A stretch of DNA of 64,000 nt from Nocardia rhizosphaerihabitans (GTDB taxonomy: Bacteria > Actinomycetota > Actinomycetes > Mycobacteriales > Mycobacteriaceae): positions 124,001 through 188,000 of the forward strand of contig NZ_BMNE01000011.1 of the NCBI RefSeq assembly GCF_014646295.1. The letters are read 5' to 3'. Within the stretch, counting starts at the first letter, position 1. Every line of letters starts with the position of its first letter. Of this stretch, positions 63,449 through 64,000 are shown one piece after another. A program made the position numbers and the translations under genes. A model generated the notes under the pieces. That model did no database searches. It was not told the origin of the DNA and saw nothing but the letters and a program-made list of their open reading frames with translations.

Positions 63449-64000
63449 GCAGCACCTCCGCATGGGTGCGCAACACGGTCACGGCCGGCTTTTCAGTGTA
63501 GTCACGGCGCAGCATCCCGAAATTCTGTTCGAGATCGTTGCTGTCGGGACCGGCATCGACCAGGGAGTAGACGAAGACGGGTCCGACATCGTGGATCGCG
63601 GTGACCAGACCGAGTCCCTGGTCGATGATCCTGGCCTGCACGTCCTCGCTAACAGCCCGCGCACCTGTTCCGGTCGGCGCGCCGAACTCGGTGGGCCACA
63701 ACTGCATGGCGGTGTCGTGGTGGGAGTCCATGATCCGCCGGATCCGCATCAGGTTCCCGAACGCGTTGTACCAGCTCTGTGAGTCCGGCAGCTCAGGATA
63801 GGAGTACGGGTGCACGGCGATCGCGTCGAAGTCGGCGTCGGCGCCGAGTTGATAGAGGGCCTCGACGAACGAGGTCGGCGAGATGTCCTGGCCGTTGTCG
63901 TCCGCGGGCGCCAGCCCGCCGACGAGGACCTGACCGTGCGGCTGCCGCGCGCGCACCGCCTGGGCGGCCTGGCGCAGCAGATGGGCGTAGGTGGCGACAT
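63435..64000 (-). CDS. Glycoside hydrolase (cellulase/GH39-like TIM barrel), C-terminal part
   Basis: The frame is open to the window edge; about 188 residues are visible. The pattern matches the second half of a clan-A glycosidase: AHLLRQAAQAVRARQPHGQV and VGGLAPADDNGQDI (strand 3-4 region), then DFDAIAVHPYSYPELPDSQS, and QLWPTEFGAPTGTGARAVSE with Glu in WPTEFG as the probable nucleophile. VFVYSLVDAGPDSNDLEQNF and GMLRRDYTEKPAV close the barrel. Such proteins beside polysaccharide genes often trim or release the product. It is translated just before the GT4 gene, with an overlap of about 14 bases. Confidence 0.78.
   Translation of the reverse strand, partial: VATYAHLLRQAAQAVRARQPHGQVLVGGLAPADDNGQDISPTSFVEALYQLGADADFDAIAVHPYSYPELPDSQSWYNAFGNLMRIRRIMDSHHDTAMQLWPTEFGAPTGTGARAVSEDVQARIIDQGLGLVTAIHDVGPVFVYSLVDAGPDSNDLEQNFGMLRRDYTEKPAVTVLRTHAEVLRAGR

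Overview
The window is high-GC actinobacterial DNA, most likely Nocardia or a close mycolic-acid-containing relative. The evidence is a block running gcvP, MerR, DUF151, MerR, garA, gcvH and pgsA2, in the order I know from Mycobacterium tuberculosis (Rv1832 to Rv1822). Lsr2, a Wbl protein, malate synthase G, an MMPL transporter and PapA-like acyltransferases agree with this. No species can be named from sequence alone.

Region A (1 to about 25.3 kb) looks accessory. It opens with the 3' half of an MMPL transporter coupled to a DUF2993 protein. A truncated, frameshifted group II intron maturase abuts the end of that gene. Next comes a graveyard of mobile DNA (3.9-6.4 kb): a Mu/TniA-type transposase remnant between arrays of inverted end repeats, Tn3 and ArsC gene scraps, a 27-codon ORF behind two tandem 32-bp palindromic repeats, and an IS3 orfB pseudogene. 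An lsr2 gene and fragments of Sel1 and salicylate-synthase genes follow. A compact five-gene minus-strand operon (14.5 to 8.6 kb: acyltransferase, glycosyltransferase, DrrA-like ATPase, DrrB-like permease, acyltransferase) looks like a glycolipid synthesis and export unit. After 1.7 kb of mostly decayed DNA there is a minus-strand run of secreted enzymes (lipase, GH1 glycosidase, SGNH esterase, GMC cholesterol oxidase) with an enoyl-CoA hydratase. A secreted protein of unknown function is read divergently, behind a 22-bp tandem operator-like repeat. The region ends at a 3' fragment of tRNA-Pro(GGG) with its own terminator (25.3 kb), which I read as an attachment-site scar.

Region B (26-54.9 kb) looks like core chromosome. 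It carries glcB, a TetR/acyl-CoA dehydrogenase pair, a divergent HxlR/MFS pair, a DUF4232 lipoprotein, an HNH-Wbl overlapping pair and a vWA lipoprotein-like protein. An overlapping ABC-F/virginiamycin B lyase pair with a divergent TetR gene looks like a two-mechanism streptogramin resistance unit. The glycine cleavage block follows, with a tandem glycine riboswitch ahead of gcvP. Then come pgsA2, a DUF2252 protein, a NERD-like protein, a PAP2 phosphatase, an acyl-CoA oxidase and a TetR-regulated ABC-2 exporter.

Region C (55-64 kb) is a surface polysaccharide or sugar-modification locus. It has a polyprenyl-phosphate sugar transferase, two TylCIII/NovU-type methyltransferases, a sugar nucleotidyltransferase, a PIG-L deacetylase, an NAD-dependent epimerase, a 3,5-epimerase-type protein, a GT4 glycosyltransferase and a partial glycoside hydrolase that runs off the window. 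Many neighbours share 4-bp start/stop overlaps, so they are probably co-expressed.
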